Assembly (NCBI GenBank): GCA_012729315.1
Contig: JAAYDI010000032.1
Span: forward strand, 1-64,000
Origin: Planctomycetaceae bacterium
GTDB taxonomy: Bacteria > Planctomycetota > Planctomycetia > Pirellulales > Pirellulaceae
Direction: 5' to 3'
Length of the DNA: 64,000 bases
The translations under genes and the position numbers were made by a program. The number at the start of each line of letters is the position of its first letter. The stretch's first letter is position 1. The notes beneath the pieces were generated by a model. The model did no database searches. It was not told the DNA's origin and saw only the letters and a program-made list of their open reading frames with translations. This document shows, piece after piece, positions 1-8,721 of this stretch.

Positions 1-2
1 CG

Positions 3-1511
3 TCGCTGGCCGTGTTTCTGCCGTCATTCGGACATTGTCAAGAGGGCACTGCTGAGAGCGGTTCTTCGGGGCTGCGCTACGGCTGGAAGGTCGGCACGAC
101 GTACACCTACAAGGTGAAGATCGAGGCTGATCGCGGGGAGTACGTGGACGAGTTGAGCGGAAACCCATCTTACACCGTCGTCTCCGTTGAAAGCGACCGC
201 ACCGATCTCTCGTTCCGCGGCGGTCTGCATGAAGTACAGAAGGGCAAGGAGGGGCAGTCGGCCGTGCGCCGGCGGCCCAGCGGTCCTATGGGACCGAGAG
301 GCCCCCGTGGTCCCCGAGGCATGATGGGCCCGCGTGGCCCCAGGGGCATGGGCCCGGCTTCGCCGATGACGGGCGTCGGGCCGTTCAGTCCAGCGCGGCC
401 AAGCGGCTTAACCCTCGACCCCCTCGGGAACATCACCCGGGAAGAAGGGTCGTCGCAGTTGCCGTACCTGCTCGGGAATCTGTCGCACCTGATGATCGAG
501 CCGCTCCCCAAGACCGCGGACCAGACCTGGACCGTGGCCAACGACTCGGGGATCGTCATCAAGGACATGTTTCCACAATTCGGGCCTTTTGCCGGCAACG
601 AAGAGCGGCTCCCCGCCCAGGAGAAAATGACCTATGCGATTGAGACGAACGACGACAAACTGACCGTGATTCAGAAAAAGTACGAGTTGAAGACGGCAGA
701 GACTGAGCAGGGCAAACCCCGTTTCGAGATGGAGGGCCAAGGGAAGCTCACCTTCAACAAGGCGCTCGGGGTATTCGAGAAACTGGACTACTCGATGAAG
801 ATGGTCGCGCGGAGCGGCAACTTGAGCGCGGAAATCCCGATTAAGGTGACCTATCACCTGATGGACGAAGCGGAGCAGGCCCAGCTCGAACAAGCAGCCC
901 GGGAGGCTCAGGCTGAGCGCAAGGCGCCGTTGACGGAAGAGGATCTTGAAGCGGCGCTGGCCGACCTGCAGTCGGGGGACACCCCGCGGATGATCCGTGC
1001 CGCCCAGCAGTTTGCGCAGAAATCGCCCGAGCAGCCGGACGCGCAGGTGGCCCAGGCGCTGGAGAATCTGCTCGCCGGCCGGGAAGCGGTCTTGCGGTCC
1101 TTCGCGGCCAAGGCACTGGAGTCTTGGTCCACGCCTGAGAGCGTGCCGGCGCTTGTGGAGGCACTGGGCGACGACTCCGCGATGGTCCGCGTCTCGGCGA
1201 TCAAGGCCCTCGGCCAGCACAAGGCAAAGGAAGCGATCGCGCCGATTGCCGAGCGGCTTGGCGAGATGTCGGACCGCGGTGCAGCGGCGGAATTCCTCAA
1301 GACGATGGGGCCGGACGCGGAACCGGCGGTGCTCAAGCAGCTTGAGAGCGCGGAGTGGCGTGTGCGGCGGGAAGCGGTGGCGATCCTCAAGGAGATTGGG
1401 TCCGAGGCCAGCATCCCGGCATTGGAGAAGGCCCAAGACGACCCGAACGGGTTTGTGAAGCGGTCGGCCAAGGACGCGCTCTCGGCGGTGAAATCCCGTA
1501 CCACGCTGTGA
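3..1511 (+). CDS. HEAT-repeat protein with collagen-like tract (5' partial)
   Basis: The reading frame is open to the window edge, so the true start lies upstream. The first visible residues (SLAVFLPSFGHCQEG) look like the end of a signal peptide, suggesting export. The N-terminal half resembles a planctomycete surface/periplasmic domain of unknown function. It is interrupted at about residues 88-116 by a collagen-like Pro-Arg-Gly tract (PRGPRGPRG and similar) followed by a Pro/Gly-rich linker. The last ~150 residues are HEAT/PBS-lyase-type repeats (for example VPALVEALGDDSAMVRVSAI), which normally serve as a protein-binding scaffold. The stop at 1509-1511 lies 8 bases before the next start codon. 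Function is not known; the HEAT assignment is secure. Confidence 0.8.
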   Translation, partial: SLAVFLPSFGHCQEGTAESGSSGLRYGWKVGTTYTYKVKIEADRGEYVDELSGNPSYTVVSVESDRTDLSFRGGLHEVQKGKEGQSAVRRRPSGPMGPRGPRGPRGMMGPRGPRGMGPASPMTGVGPFSPARPSGLTLDPLGNITREEGSSQLPYLLGNLSHLMIEPLPKTADQTWTVANDSGIVIKDMFPQFGPFAGNEERLPAQEKMTYAIETNDDKLTVIQKKYELKTAETEQGKPRFEMEGQGKLTFNKALGVFEKLDYSMKMVARSGNLSAEIPIKVTYHLMDEAEQAQLEQAAREAQAERKAPLTEEDLEAALADLQSGDTPRMIRAAQQFAQKSPEQPDAQVAQALENLLAGREAVLRSFAAKALESWSTPESVPALVEALGDDSAMVRVSAIKALGQHKAKEAIAPIAERLGEMSDRGAAAEFLKTMGPDAEPAVLKQLESAEWRVRREAVAILKEIGSEASIPALEKAQDDPNGFVKRSAKDALSAVKSRTTL

Positions 1512-1519
1512 GTCGTACC

Positions 1520-1570
1520 ATGATTCGAGAGATGTGGGAGAGCGCTCAGACCTTGTACCGGTTGGGCAAG
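1520..1570 (+). pseudogene. 5' fragment of TPR-glycosyltransferase gene, cut by the IS element
   Basis: ATG at 1520 opens a frame encoding MIREMWESAQTLYRLGK, a typical first TPR helix. The inserted element begins directly after the AAG codon at 1568-1570. Joining this fragment to the sequence from 3481 (CTG CCG GAG) gives LYRLGK-LPEAERACRQIV, a normal TPR reading in the same frame. This is therefore the original N-terminus of the gene now lying at 3421-6006. Confidence 0.85.
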
Positions 1571-1589
1571 CAGATTGTCGATTTAATTG
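1571..1589 (+). repeat. IS left terminal inverted repeat
   Basis: CAGATTGTCGATTTAATTG. It matches the reverse complement of 3458-3476 at 18 of 19 bases (T versus C at position 5). The four bases before it (CAAG, 1567-1570) are the target-site duplication. Confidence 0.93.
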
Positions 1590-1716
1590 GGGGGGGTTCG
1601 GCTAGCTTGCATGGGGTAAGCGTGACCACGGCATTGTTAGTATGATATGCGAGGCGTCCACCTGGGCGCCAGCGTGGCGATCACTCCGCCAAGCCCGCTT
1701 TGCTGTAGGGATACCG

Positions 1717-3264
1717 ATGAAATTCGCCGAAGCTGCCATCGACCGAGATCAGATCAATCTCATTCCCACGACGCTGAGTGATTTGATTCCTGAACACCAC
1801 CCGATCCGACTGCTGGACGAATTGCTCGGCCGGCTTGATTGGTCCGGTTTCCAGGAGGATTACCGTGTCGAGAAACGCGGTCGACCGCCCCTTCCGCCTA
1901 GAATTTTGGCCACCGTTTGGGTCTATGCCCATTTTCGACGCGTCCGAAGCAGCAGGCAGCTGGAGTATCAGCTCAGCACGAACATCGAGTTTATGTGGCT
2001 GGCCCATGGTCACCGAATCGATCACTCGACGCTGGCCGGCTTTCGAAAGCATCAGGAGAAAGCACTCAAAGAAATCCACCGCGACCTGATTCAATTGGTC
2101 AAGGACCTGGGTGTCATCAAGATTGCCGAGCTGTATGTAGATGGAACTCGCATCGGAGCCGATTCCAGTCGCTCGCGCACGATGACCGCGGAGAAAGCAA
2201 CCAAGCTGCTGGGGTTCATTCAAAGTGAAATCGACAACTACATGCAACAGGTGGCGGCAGCCGATCAGATCGATGAACTGTGTGACGATGGAACCAGTGG
2301 AGAACAGCTTCCCGAGCACCTAGATACGCTGCACAAGCGAAAAGAAGAACTGGAAGCCATCCTCCAGAAGTGCCACGAGATGGATGAGATCCGAAGAAAA
2401 CAAGGCATCGACCCCAAGAAGAATCCGTTTCAGTTGCCGCTGAACGACCAAGACAGCCGGATTCTTCCCAGCAAAGAAGGAGGTTATCGGCCCAACTATA
2501 CGCCGATCATTGGGGTCGAGGGCGATCTTGGTTTGATCGTTTCGGCGACCATCATCAATAGTGTCAACGAGCAGGACTACTTGGTTGGGATGGTGGACGA
2601 AGTAGAACAAAACTTTGGCGTGACGGTCGATATCGTGGGTGCCGATGCGGCATACAGCACCGGCACGAACATCTCGGAGTTGGAAGCCGAACGTGGCAAA
2701 GACTTTCTTTCTCCGCACCGCAACGGGGACCCTGTTGAGGAGAACCCGGCGATCCGTGACGAGCCCAGCCAGCCCGTGGCGGATGCCGATCTGGACCACT
2801 TACCAACCGATCGTGGAGTCTTCTCCTCGGAAGCTTTCGTGTATGAGGAAGAGAACGACCGTTATTACTGTCCACAAGGCCGTACGTTGGACCTCGCGTA
2901 CACGGAGACTCGGACGCAGGGTGGCGGCCAGCAAGTAAAGCGAACCATCTATCAGAGTCCAGATTGCGGCGGTTGTCCGCTGGTCACCCGCTGTCGTGGC
3001 GACAAGAACCACAAGAACGGCCGTCGTGTCACTCGTGACGAACACGAGAAGCTAAGGGCCGCCCATCGCGAGAAGATGAGCAGTGAAGACGCGAAGCAGC
3101 GATATGGAAAACGTTTCTCAATTGGTGAGCGACCGTTTGCTCAGATCAAGCGAGGATTTCGAGGTGCGTCGATTTCAGACGCGAGGTCAGAAGTCGGTTT
3201 CCAGCGAATTCACGCTGACGACCCTTGCTCACAACCTGCTCCGCATCATGAATTACTTCGGTAG
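1717..3264 (+). CDS. IS1182-family transposase, C-terminal frameshift
   Basis: Start ATG 1717 (MKFAEAAIDRDQ), preceded by TAGGG. Family features are the DUF772-type N-terminus (LIPEHHPIRLLDELL, QLEYQLSTNIEFMWLAHG), the catalytic YVDGTRIGADSSR segment, the GADAAYSTG segment, and a cysteine-bearing CGGCPLVTRC stretch near the C-terminus. After about 3160 this frame turns into non-family sequence and stops at 3264. The expected C-terminus (VRRFQTRGQKSV then LTTLAHNLLRIMNYFG) continues in the next forward frame to a stop at 3304. One extra base near 3160-3166 explains this. The change probably inactivates the enzyme; programmed frameshifting is less likely because no slippery sequence is evident. 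Confidence 0.88.
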   Translation: MKFAEAAIDRDQINLIPTTLSDLIPEHHPIRLLDELLGRLDWSGFQEDYRVEKRGRPPLPPRILATVWVYAHFRRVRSSRQLEYQLSTNIEFMWLAHGHRIDHSTLAGFRKHQEKALKEIHRDLIQLVKDLGVIKIAELYVDGTRIGADSSRSRTMTAEKATKLLGFIQSEIDNYMQQVAAADQIDELCDDGTSGEQLPEHLDTLHKRKEELEAILQKCHEMDEIRRKQGIDPKKNPFQLPLNDQDSRILPSKEGGYRPNYTPIIGVEGDLGLIVSATIINSVNEQDYLVGMVDEVEQNFGVTVDIVGADAAYSTGTNISELEAERGKDFLSPHRNGDPVEENPAIRDEPSQPVADADLDHLPTDRGVFSSEAFVYEEENDRYYCPQGRTLDLAYTETRTQGGGQQVKRTIYQSPDCGGCPLVTRCRGDKNHKNGRRVTRDEHEKLRAAHREKMSSEDAKQRYGKRFSIGERPFAQIKRGFRGASISDARSEVGFQRIHADDPCSQPAPHHELLR

Positions 3265-3420
3265 GGTAGACAACCTGCGCGCGTGCGTCGCCGCAAACGA
3301 ATAAGAGCTGACAACAGGGGCGATACGCGCAAGCTGCGAATATTTCACTCGAGCCGTCGATTAGCGACTAACGGCCAGCTCAGCTGATCGCTCAGCCCCA
3401 GGACCACAAAATCGCATTGA

Positions 3421-6006
3421 TTGGCTCTTAACCCGATTCGTGACCCTGCCTTGCCATCAATTAAATCGACAGTCTGCAAGCTGCCGGAGGCCGAGCGCGC
3501 CTGCCGGCAGATAGTGGATACGGCCCCGGACCACGCTCCGGCCTGGTTTCACCTGGGACTCTTGGCCAGCCGGCGGCGCCATCTTGAGGACGCGGCCTCG
3601 GCCCTGCGCCGTGCGATCCGCGCCCAACCGGGCTTTGCCGAAGCCCACAACAACCTGGGCATTGTCCTGGCCAAGCAAGGCAAACTGCCCGATGCCGCCG
3701 CCTGCTTCCAGGAGGCGGTCCGCATTAGCCCGGACTATGCCGAGGCCCACAGCAATCTCGGCAACGCGTTGCGCAGCCAGGGGCGAGTCGAGGAGGCAAT
3801 CGCGTCTCTGGAGAGGGCAATCGGCATCCGGGAGAACTACCCTGGGGCGCACCACAACCTCGGGGTCGCGCTAGTTCAGGTGGGTAGGATTGCGGAGGGC
3901 GAGGTCCACTTGCGCCGGGCAGTCCAGTTGAAGGAGGACTTCGCCCAAGCCCACAACAGCCTGGGAATGTCTCTGCTCAAACAACGCAAGTTCGAGGAGG
4001 CAATTACGAGCTTCCGTGAGGCGCTACGTCTGGAGCCTGGACTGGCCAACGCCCACAACAACCTTGGCAACGCGATCGCGGAGATGGGGCGGCCGGAGGA
4101 GGCGATCCCCTGCTATCGTGAGGCAATTCGCCTTTCACCCGCCTATGCCGAGGCTTACAACAACCTGGGGAACGCCCTTCGCCACGGCGAGCAATTAGAC
4201 GAAGCCGCCAAGTGCTTTGAGGAGGCGCTTAGGCACCGACCCAAGTTCGCCGAGGCGCACAACAACCTGGGGGTGACGTATGCCCGCCGGGGCAAGCACG
4301 AATTGGCCGTGCGTCACTGTGAACGAGCTACCCGCTTGCGCCCCCAGTACGCCGCGGCGCACAGCAACCTGGGCATCTCCTACGCCAATCTGGGCGAATA
4401 CGAGAAGGCCGTGGTCTGCTACCGGCGGGCGCTGGATATCAAGCCGGACTACGCCGAGGCTTATAGCAATCTGGGGATTGTGCTGACCCAGCAAGGGCTG
4501 TATGGCGACGCGATCGCCGCTTTCGAACGGGGATTGGAGTTAAAGCCCGATTACCCTGAAGCGCACAGCAACCTGGGCATTACCCTGTCCAAGGCCCAAA
4601 GGATCGACGAGGCGCTGGAGCACTACGAGCGGGCGATTGCGGCGTGGCCCGACTACCCCGACGCGCACATGAATCGCGCCTTGACCTACCTGCTCACAGG
4701 TGATTTTCAACGGGGGTGGCCGGAATATGAGTGGCGGTGGAAGTGTAAAGACTTCGATGCGCGGCGCTTTCCCCAGCCGCGATGGCGGGGGGAGCCGCTG
4801 GACGGGCGGCGAATCCTCCTCTGCACCGAGCAGGGGTTCGGCGACACCTTCGAGTTCATCCGCTATGCGCAGATCGTGAAGGAGCGGGGTGGGTACGTCA
4901 TCGTGCGTTGCCCGAAGCCGCTGCCGCCTATCGTGCGCGGCTGCAGAGGTGTGGATGAAGTGTGCGTCGAGGGCGGGCCGCTGCCGCCGTTCGATCTCTA
5001 CATCGAACTCCTGAGCCTGCCGCTCGTTTTCGGCACAACAGAGCGCGACATCCCTTCCGAGGTGCCGTACATCGCCGCGGACCCGACGCTCGTGGAGAAC
5101 TGGCGGCGTGAGCTGGATTACATCGGCGCGTTCAAGGTGGGGATCGCCTGGCAGGGCAGCCCCAAGTACCGCGGCGACCGCCAACGCTCGATTCACGTGG
5201 GGCAATTCGCTCCCCTTGCGGCCGTTCCCGGAGTGCAGTTGATCGGCCTTCAGAAGGGCGGCGGCACTGAGCAGATCCGCGATGCTGGATTCCCCATGAC
5301 CGTGCTCGGAGGGCAGATCGACGAGGCGAATGGGGCATTCATGGACACGGCAGCGATCATCAAGAACCTTGACCTCGTGGTCTCCATTGACAGCGCAATT
5401 AGTCATCTTGCAGGCGGCCTGGCCGTGCCCGTATGGCTGGCGGTTCCCCATGCCCCCGACTGGCGATGGATGCTCGGACGAGCAGACTCCCCCTGGTATC
5501 CCAGCGCGCGTCTCTTCCGGCAGACGGAAGCCGGCGACTGGCAGGGTGTCTTTCGCCGCATGGCCGATGCGCTGACCAATCTCGTCTCCGAGCAGGCGCG
5601 ACGCTCGCCGGGCACGTTGCTTGTGGAAACCTCGGCGGGTGACCTGATCGACAGGATCACCATCCTCAGAATCAAGGCCGAGCGGATCAGCAATCCAGAC
5701 AAGCTCAACAACATCCGGGCGGAATTGGCGGCGCTGACCCGGGTGTCCGCGACCAGGTTCCCCGCGTTCGATCATGCGAATGGTCTTGTGGCGGACCTCC
5801 AGCGGATCAATCAGGCGATTTGGGACACCGAAGACGAAGTCCGCCGGTGCGAGGCGCAGGGCGAGTTCGGCGATCGTTTCATCGAACTGGCGCGATCCAT
5901 CTATCGCACGAACGACCGCCGCGCTGCCGTCAAACAGGCCATCAACCAGCACCTGGGATCGCGGCTGGTTGAAGAGAAGCAGTACGTGGAATACAAGTTG
6001 TCCTGA
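3421..6006 (+). CDS. TPR protein with GT9-like and DUF6165 domains (5'-truncated by IS)
   Basis: About twelve 34-residue TPR units (AHNNLG, AYNNLG, PDYAEAHSNLG) fill residues ~20-440. A GT9/ADP-heptose-transferase-like glycosyltransferase domain follows (~470-700; GFGDTFEFIRYA, VGIAWQGSPKY, DLVVSIDSAISHLAG). A DUF6165 domain ends the protein (~733-855; TSAGDLIDRITILRIKAERI). The true start is ATG 1520; the IS lies between codons 17 and 18. Codons 3421-3477 derive from the IS right end, so the TTG at 3421 is not a natural start. The restored protein would be about 858 residues. The truncated form might still be translated from an internal or IS-derived start. Likely role, by family: transfer of a sugar to a surface glycan or protein. 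Confidence 0.85.
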   Translation: MALNPIRDPALPSIKSTVCKLPEAERACRQIVDTAPDHAPAWFHLGLLASRRRHLEDAASALRRAIRAQPGFAEAHNNLGIVLAKQGKLPDAAACFQEAVRISPDYAEAHSNLGNALRSQGRVEEAIASLERAIGIRENYPGAHHNLGVALVQVGRIAEGEVHLRRAVQLKEDFAQAHNSLGMSLLKQRKFEEAITSFREALRLEPGLANAHNNLGNAIAEMGRPEEAIPCYREAIRLSPAYAEAYNNLGNALRHGEQLDEAAKCFEEALRHRPKFAEAHNNLGVTYARRGKHELAVRHCERATRLRPQYAAAHSNLGISYANLGEYEKAVVCYRRALDIKPDYAEAYSNLGIVLTQQGLYGDAIAAFERGLELKPDYPEAHSNLGITLSKAQRIDEALEHYERAIAAWPDYPDAHMNRALTYLLTGDFQRGWPEYEWRWKCKDFDARRFPQPRWRGEPLDGRRILLCTEQGFGDTFEFIRYAQIVKERGGYVIVRCPKPLPPIVRGCRGVDEVCVEGGPLPPFDLYIELLSLPLVFGTTERDIPSEVPYIAADPTLVENWRRELDYIGAFKVGIAWQGSPKYRGDRQRSIHVGQFAPLAAVPGVQLIGLQKGGGTEQIRDAGFPMTVLGGQIDEANGAFMDTAAIIKNLDLVVSIDSAISHLAGGLAVPVWLAVPHAPDWRWMLGRADSPWYPSARLFRQTEAGDWQGVFRRMADALTNLVSEQARRSPGTLLVETSAGDLIDRITILRIKAERISNPDKLNNIRAELAALTRVSATRFPAFDHANGLVADLQRINQAIWDTEDEVRRCEAQGEFGDRFIELARSIYRTNDRRAAVKQAINQHLGSRLVEEKQYVEYKLS
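3458..3476 (-). repeat. IS right terminal inverted repeat
   Basis: On the minus strand it reads CAGACTGTCGATTTAATTG, pairing with 1571-1589. It is followed at 3477-3480 by the second CAAG target copy. Confidence 0.93.
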
Positions 6007-6035
6007 GTCCACGGATCTCGCCCGGGAAGAAGATC

Positions 6036-8627
6036 ATGACGAGTGTCGGCGAAACTCTCAATCTCGCTCTGAGTCACCATCGTGACGGCAGACTTCAGGA
6101 AGCTGAAGCGATTTACCAGGAGATACTTGCCACTCGTCCCGACCATCCGGACGCGTTTCACCTTCTCGGGCTCGTTCTGTACCAGAGCGGCAGGGCGCAA
6201 GACGCCCTCGGACCCCTTCGCAAGGCAGTCCAAATCCGACCTGCCAGCGACGTCTACTTGAACAGTCTTGGGGCCGCGCTGATGGAATCGCGTCAGTGCG
6301 ACGAGGCCATCGGCTATTTCCGCCGGGCACTAAAGCTCAAGCCCGACTATGCCGATGCCTTGTCGAACCTGGGGAATGCCCTATTCGAGAAGGGCCGATA
6401 CGACGAGGCGATCACCAGCTGCCGGGAGGCGCTACGGTTCAGCCCAGGCCACTGCGGCGCCCTCTACAATCTGGCCAACGCCCTTGCAGCACAAGGCAAA
6501 CTGGATGCCGCGACAGCCCACTACGAGCAGGCGATCCGGTTGCGTCCGGCGTTCCCCAAGGCGTTCAACAACCTGGCAGGTGTCTTGCTCCTTCAGAACC
6601 GCTGGCAAGAGGCCGTCGAGTGCTACCGCCGCGCCGTAGCGCTCGATCCCGCTTTTTCCGAGGCCCACAAGAACCTCGGAAGCGTGTACAAGGACCACGG
6701 TCAGGCCGACCAGGCGATCGCCTGCTTCCGCGCAGCCATCGCGGCCAAGCCGGAGTACCCTGACGCGCTCAACCGGTTGGGAGTCACCTTGTTCGAGAAG
6801 GGCCAAATCGATGAGGCGACTGCTTGCTACCGCCGCGCCATCGCCATCCAGCCCGATTTCGTTGAAGCGCACAACAACCTCGGTGCCCTGCTCGCCGAGA
6901 CCGGCCACAACGAAGAGGCGGTGCCCTGCTACGAGCGGGCGCTGGCCCTGAAACCCCTCTGCGCCGAAACGCATTACAACCTCGGCAACGCCCTGAAAGC
7001 CCAGGGCAGACTCGCGGAAGCGGCCGCCAGCTTCCGCCGTGCGCTGGACATCCAACCCGAGCACTCGCGGTCGCTCAACAACTTGGGCAACACGCTGAAG
7101 CTCATGGGCAGATTCGTCAAGGCCGTCGAGTGTTACCGGAAAGCCGTGGAGGTCACCCCCGACGATGCGCTTCTGCTGGACAACGTTGGGGCAGCCTGCA
7201 AACAGATGGGCTTGGTGGAAGAGGCAGCGGCGGCCTATCGGCGCTCCTTGCCGTTGCGGCCGGCCAGTCCTCTTTACGATCTTCGCATCGACATTCTCTG
7301 CCCGCCGGTCTTCCCGAGCGCTGAGGCACTGGACGAGTTCCACGAGAGGCTTCAAGCCGCGATCGACCGCTACTATGAAATGGAAATCCACGCCGACCCC
7401 ACGGAGATCGCGAGGATCGGCTGCGAGCCGCCGTTCGACGTGGCTTACCACGGGCGGGATGAGCGGCGGCTCCGCGAAAGGTTCGCGGGCATCTTCCGGC
7501 ATTGTTTCCCAGACGGTCGCCCCCCGGTCGCGGATGGTTTCCCCCGGATTGCGATTGTCGTCACTCGTGACCATGAAGGGATTTTCCTGCGCGGGATGCG
7601 CGGCGTGGTGGAGCACCTTGATCCAAAGCGTTTCGACTTGTCGATCGTCTGCGCTGAGTCGGGCGAGAGCCGGCTCCGCGCCGAGATCGGCAATCCGAAC
7701 GTCAAGTACCTGCCTGTGCCGGACGATTTCAAGACGACGGTTCGGATGATCCGCGAGGCACGCTTTGATCTGTTGTACTTTTGGGAGGTCGGCAGCGACC
7801 CGTTCAACTACTTCCTACCCTTCATGTGTCTGGCTCCCGTGCAGTGCCTGGGCTGGGGCACGAACTACACCAGCGGCGTCCCGGCAATCGACTACTACAT
7901 CTCCAGCGAACTGACTGAGACACCCAGTGCCGACTCGCACTACACGGAGAAGTTGGTTCGCCTGGCGACACTGCCCACGTACCAGTACCGGGCCGAGCTG
8001 ACTCAATCGTTCAAAGGCCGCGAGGCGTTCGGTCTTGCCCAGCACCAACACGTGTATCTCTGCGCCCAGAATCTCCGCAAATTCCATCCCGATTTCGACG
8101 GCGTGTTGGGCCGCATCCTCCGCCACGACCCTGCCGGTGTCGTCGTCGTTACCAAGCCTGAGTACGAGCACATGGAAGCGAGCCTGCAGGACCGCTTCCA
8201 AGCCAGGATCCCCGACGTGTCGGATCGCATCATCTTCCTCCCTCGAATGCCTTATGCCGACTATCTCGCCCTGACCGCTGCGGCAGATGTTGTGCTCGAC
8301 CCCTTCCATTACGGCGGGGGAGTGACGACGTATGATGCCCTATCGCTGGCTAAGCCTATCGTTACGCTGCCTTCCCAGTATCAGCGTGGCCGCTACACGC
8401 TGGGATGCTACAAGAAGACTGGAGTGACGGATTGTGTCGCCTCGTCGCCGGACGACTACGTCCAGCTTGCCCACCAGTTAGGAACGGACAGGGACCGACG
8501 GGAGGCCGTGATGGAGAAGATCAGGGCTAGGAAGGACGTGCTCTTTGAGGACATCGAGGCGGTCCGCGAGTTTGAACGCTTCTTCGAGCATGCCCTGGAC
8601 GCGGCGCGGAGGTCGAGATTGGAATGA
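6036..8627 (+). CDS. TPR protein with GT41 (OGT/SPINDLY-like) glycosyltransferase domain
   Basis: 863 residues. Residues ~5-425 are TPR units. From ~505 a GT41-type catalytic region begins (RIAIVVTRDHEG; APVQCLGWGTNYTSGVPAIDYYISS; LDPFHYGGGVTTYDALS; PIVTLPSQYQRGRY). The HYGGG and LPSQYQRGR segments correspond to the UDP-sugar-binding lobe of bacterial O-GlcNAc-transferase-like enzymes, which glycosylate proteins. ATG 6036 follows a purine-rich GGGAAGAAG. It lies 29 bases after the preceding TPR-GT gene and probably shares its transcript, so the IS insertion upstream may affect it. The acceptor is unknown. Confidence 0.88.
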   Translation: MTSVGETLNLALSHHRDGRLQEAEAIYQEILATRPDHPDAFHLLGLVLYQSGRAQDALGPLRKAVQIRPASDVYLNSLGAALMESRQCDEAIGYFRRALKLKPDYADALSNLGNALFEKGRYDEAITSCREALRFSPGHCGALYNLANALAAQGKLDAATAHYEQAIRLRPAFPKAFNNLAGVLLLQNRWQEAVECYRRAVALDPAFSEAHKNLGSVYKDHGQADQAIACFRAAIAAKPEYPDALNRLGVTLFEKGQIDEATACYRRAIAIQPDFVEAHNNLGALLAETGHNEEAVPCYERALALKPLCAETHYNLGNALKAQGRLAEAAASFRRALDIQPEHSRSLNNLGNTLKLMGRFVKAVECYRKAVEVTPDDALLLDNVGAACKQMGLVEEAAAAYRRSLPLRPASPLYDLRIDILCPPVFPSAEALDEFHERLQAAIDRYYEMEIHADPTEIARIGCEPPFDVAYHGRDERRLRERFAGIFRHCFPDGRPPVADGFPRIAIVVTRDHEGIFLRGMRGVVEHLDPKRFDLSIVCAESGESRLRAEIGNPNVKYLPVPDDFKTTVRMIREARFDLLYFWEVGSDPFNYFLPFMCLAPVQCLGWGTNYTSGVPAIDYYISSELTETPSADSHYTEKLVRLATLPTYQYRAELTQSFKGREAFGLAQHQHVYLCAQNLRKFHPDFDGVLGRILRHDPAGVVVVTKPEYEHMEASLQDRFQARIPDVSDRIIFLPRMPYADYLALTAAADVVLDPFHYGGGVTTYDALSLAKPIVTLPSQYQRGRYTLGCYKKTGVTDCVASSPDDYVQLAHQLGTDRDRREAVMEKIRARKDVLFEDIEAVREFERFFEHALDAARRSRLE

Positions 8628-8721
8628 ATCCGTAACATCCGCCAATGAAAGCATGTCCACCTGCCACGAGAATCCGTCGGAAACTCACGCAATTCGTCGG
8701 ACGCTGGATTGCATGTGCGAT

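Larger units (their letters stand above)
1571..3476 (+). mobile_element. IS1182-like insertion sequence, 1,906 bp
   Basis: The element is bounded by 19-bp terminal inverted repeats (1571-1589 and 3458-3476) that match at 18 of 19 positions. It is flanked by a direct CAAG duplication (1567-1570 and 3477-3480). It carries one transposase gene. Deleting the element plus one CAAG restores a continuous TPR open reading frame, which confirms the boundaries independently. The transposase has a frameshift near its C-terminus, so this copy may no longer be autonomous. Family assignment is from the transposase sequence; ends and target duplication are read directly. Confidence 0.92.

Noticed and set aside
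4540-6012. 490-codon minus-strand frame opposite the TPR-glycosyltransferase gene
   Set aside because: Antisense to a well-supported gene; composition is that of a mirror frame in GC-rich DNA, without domain or ribosome-binding site.
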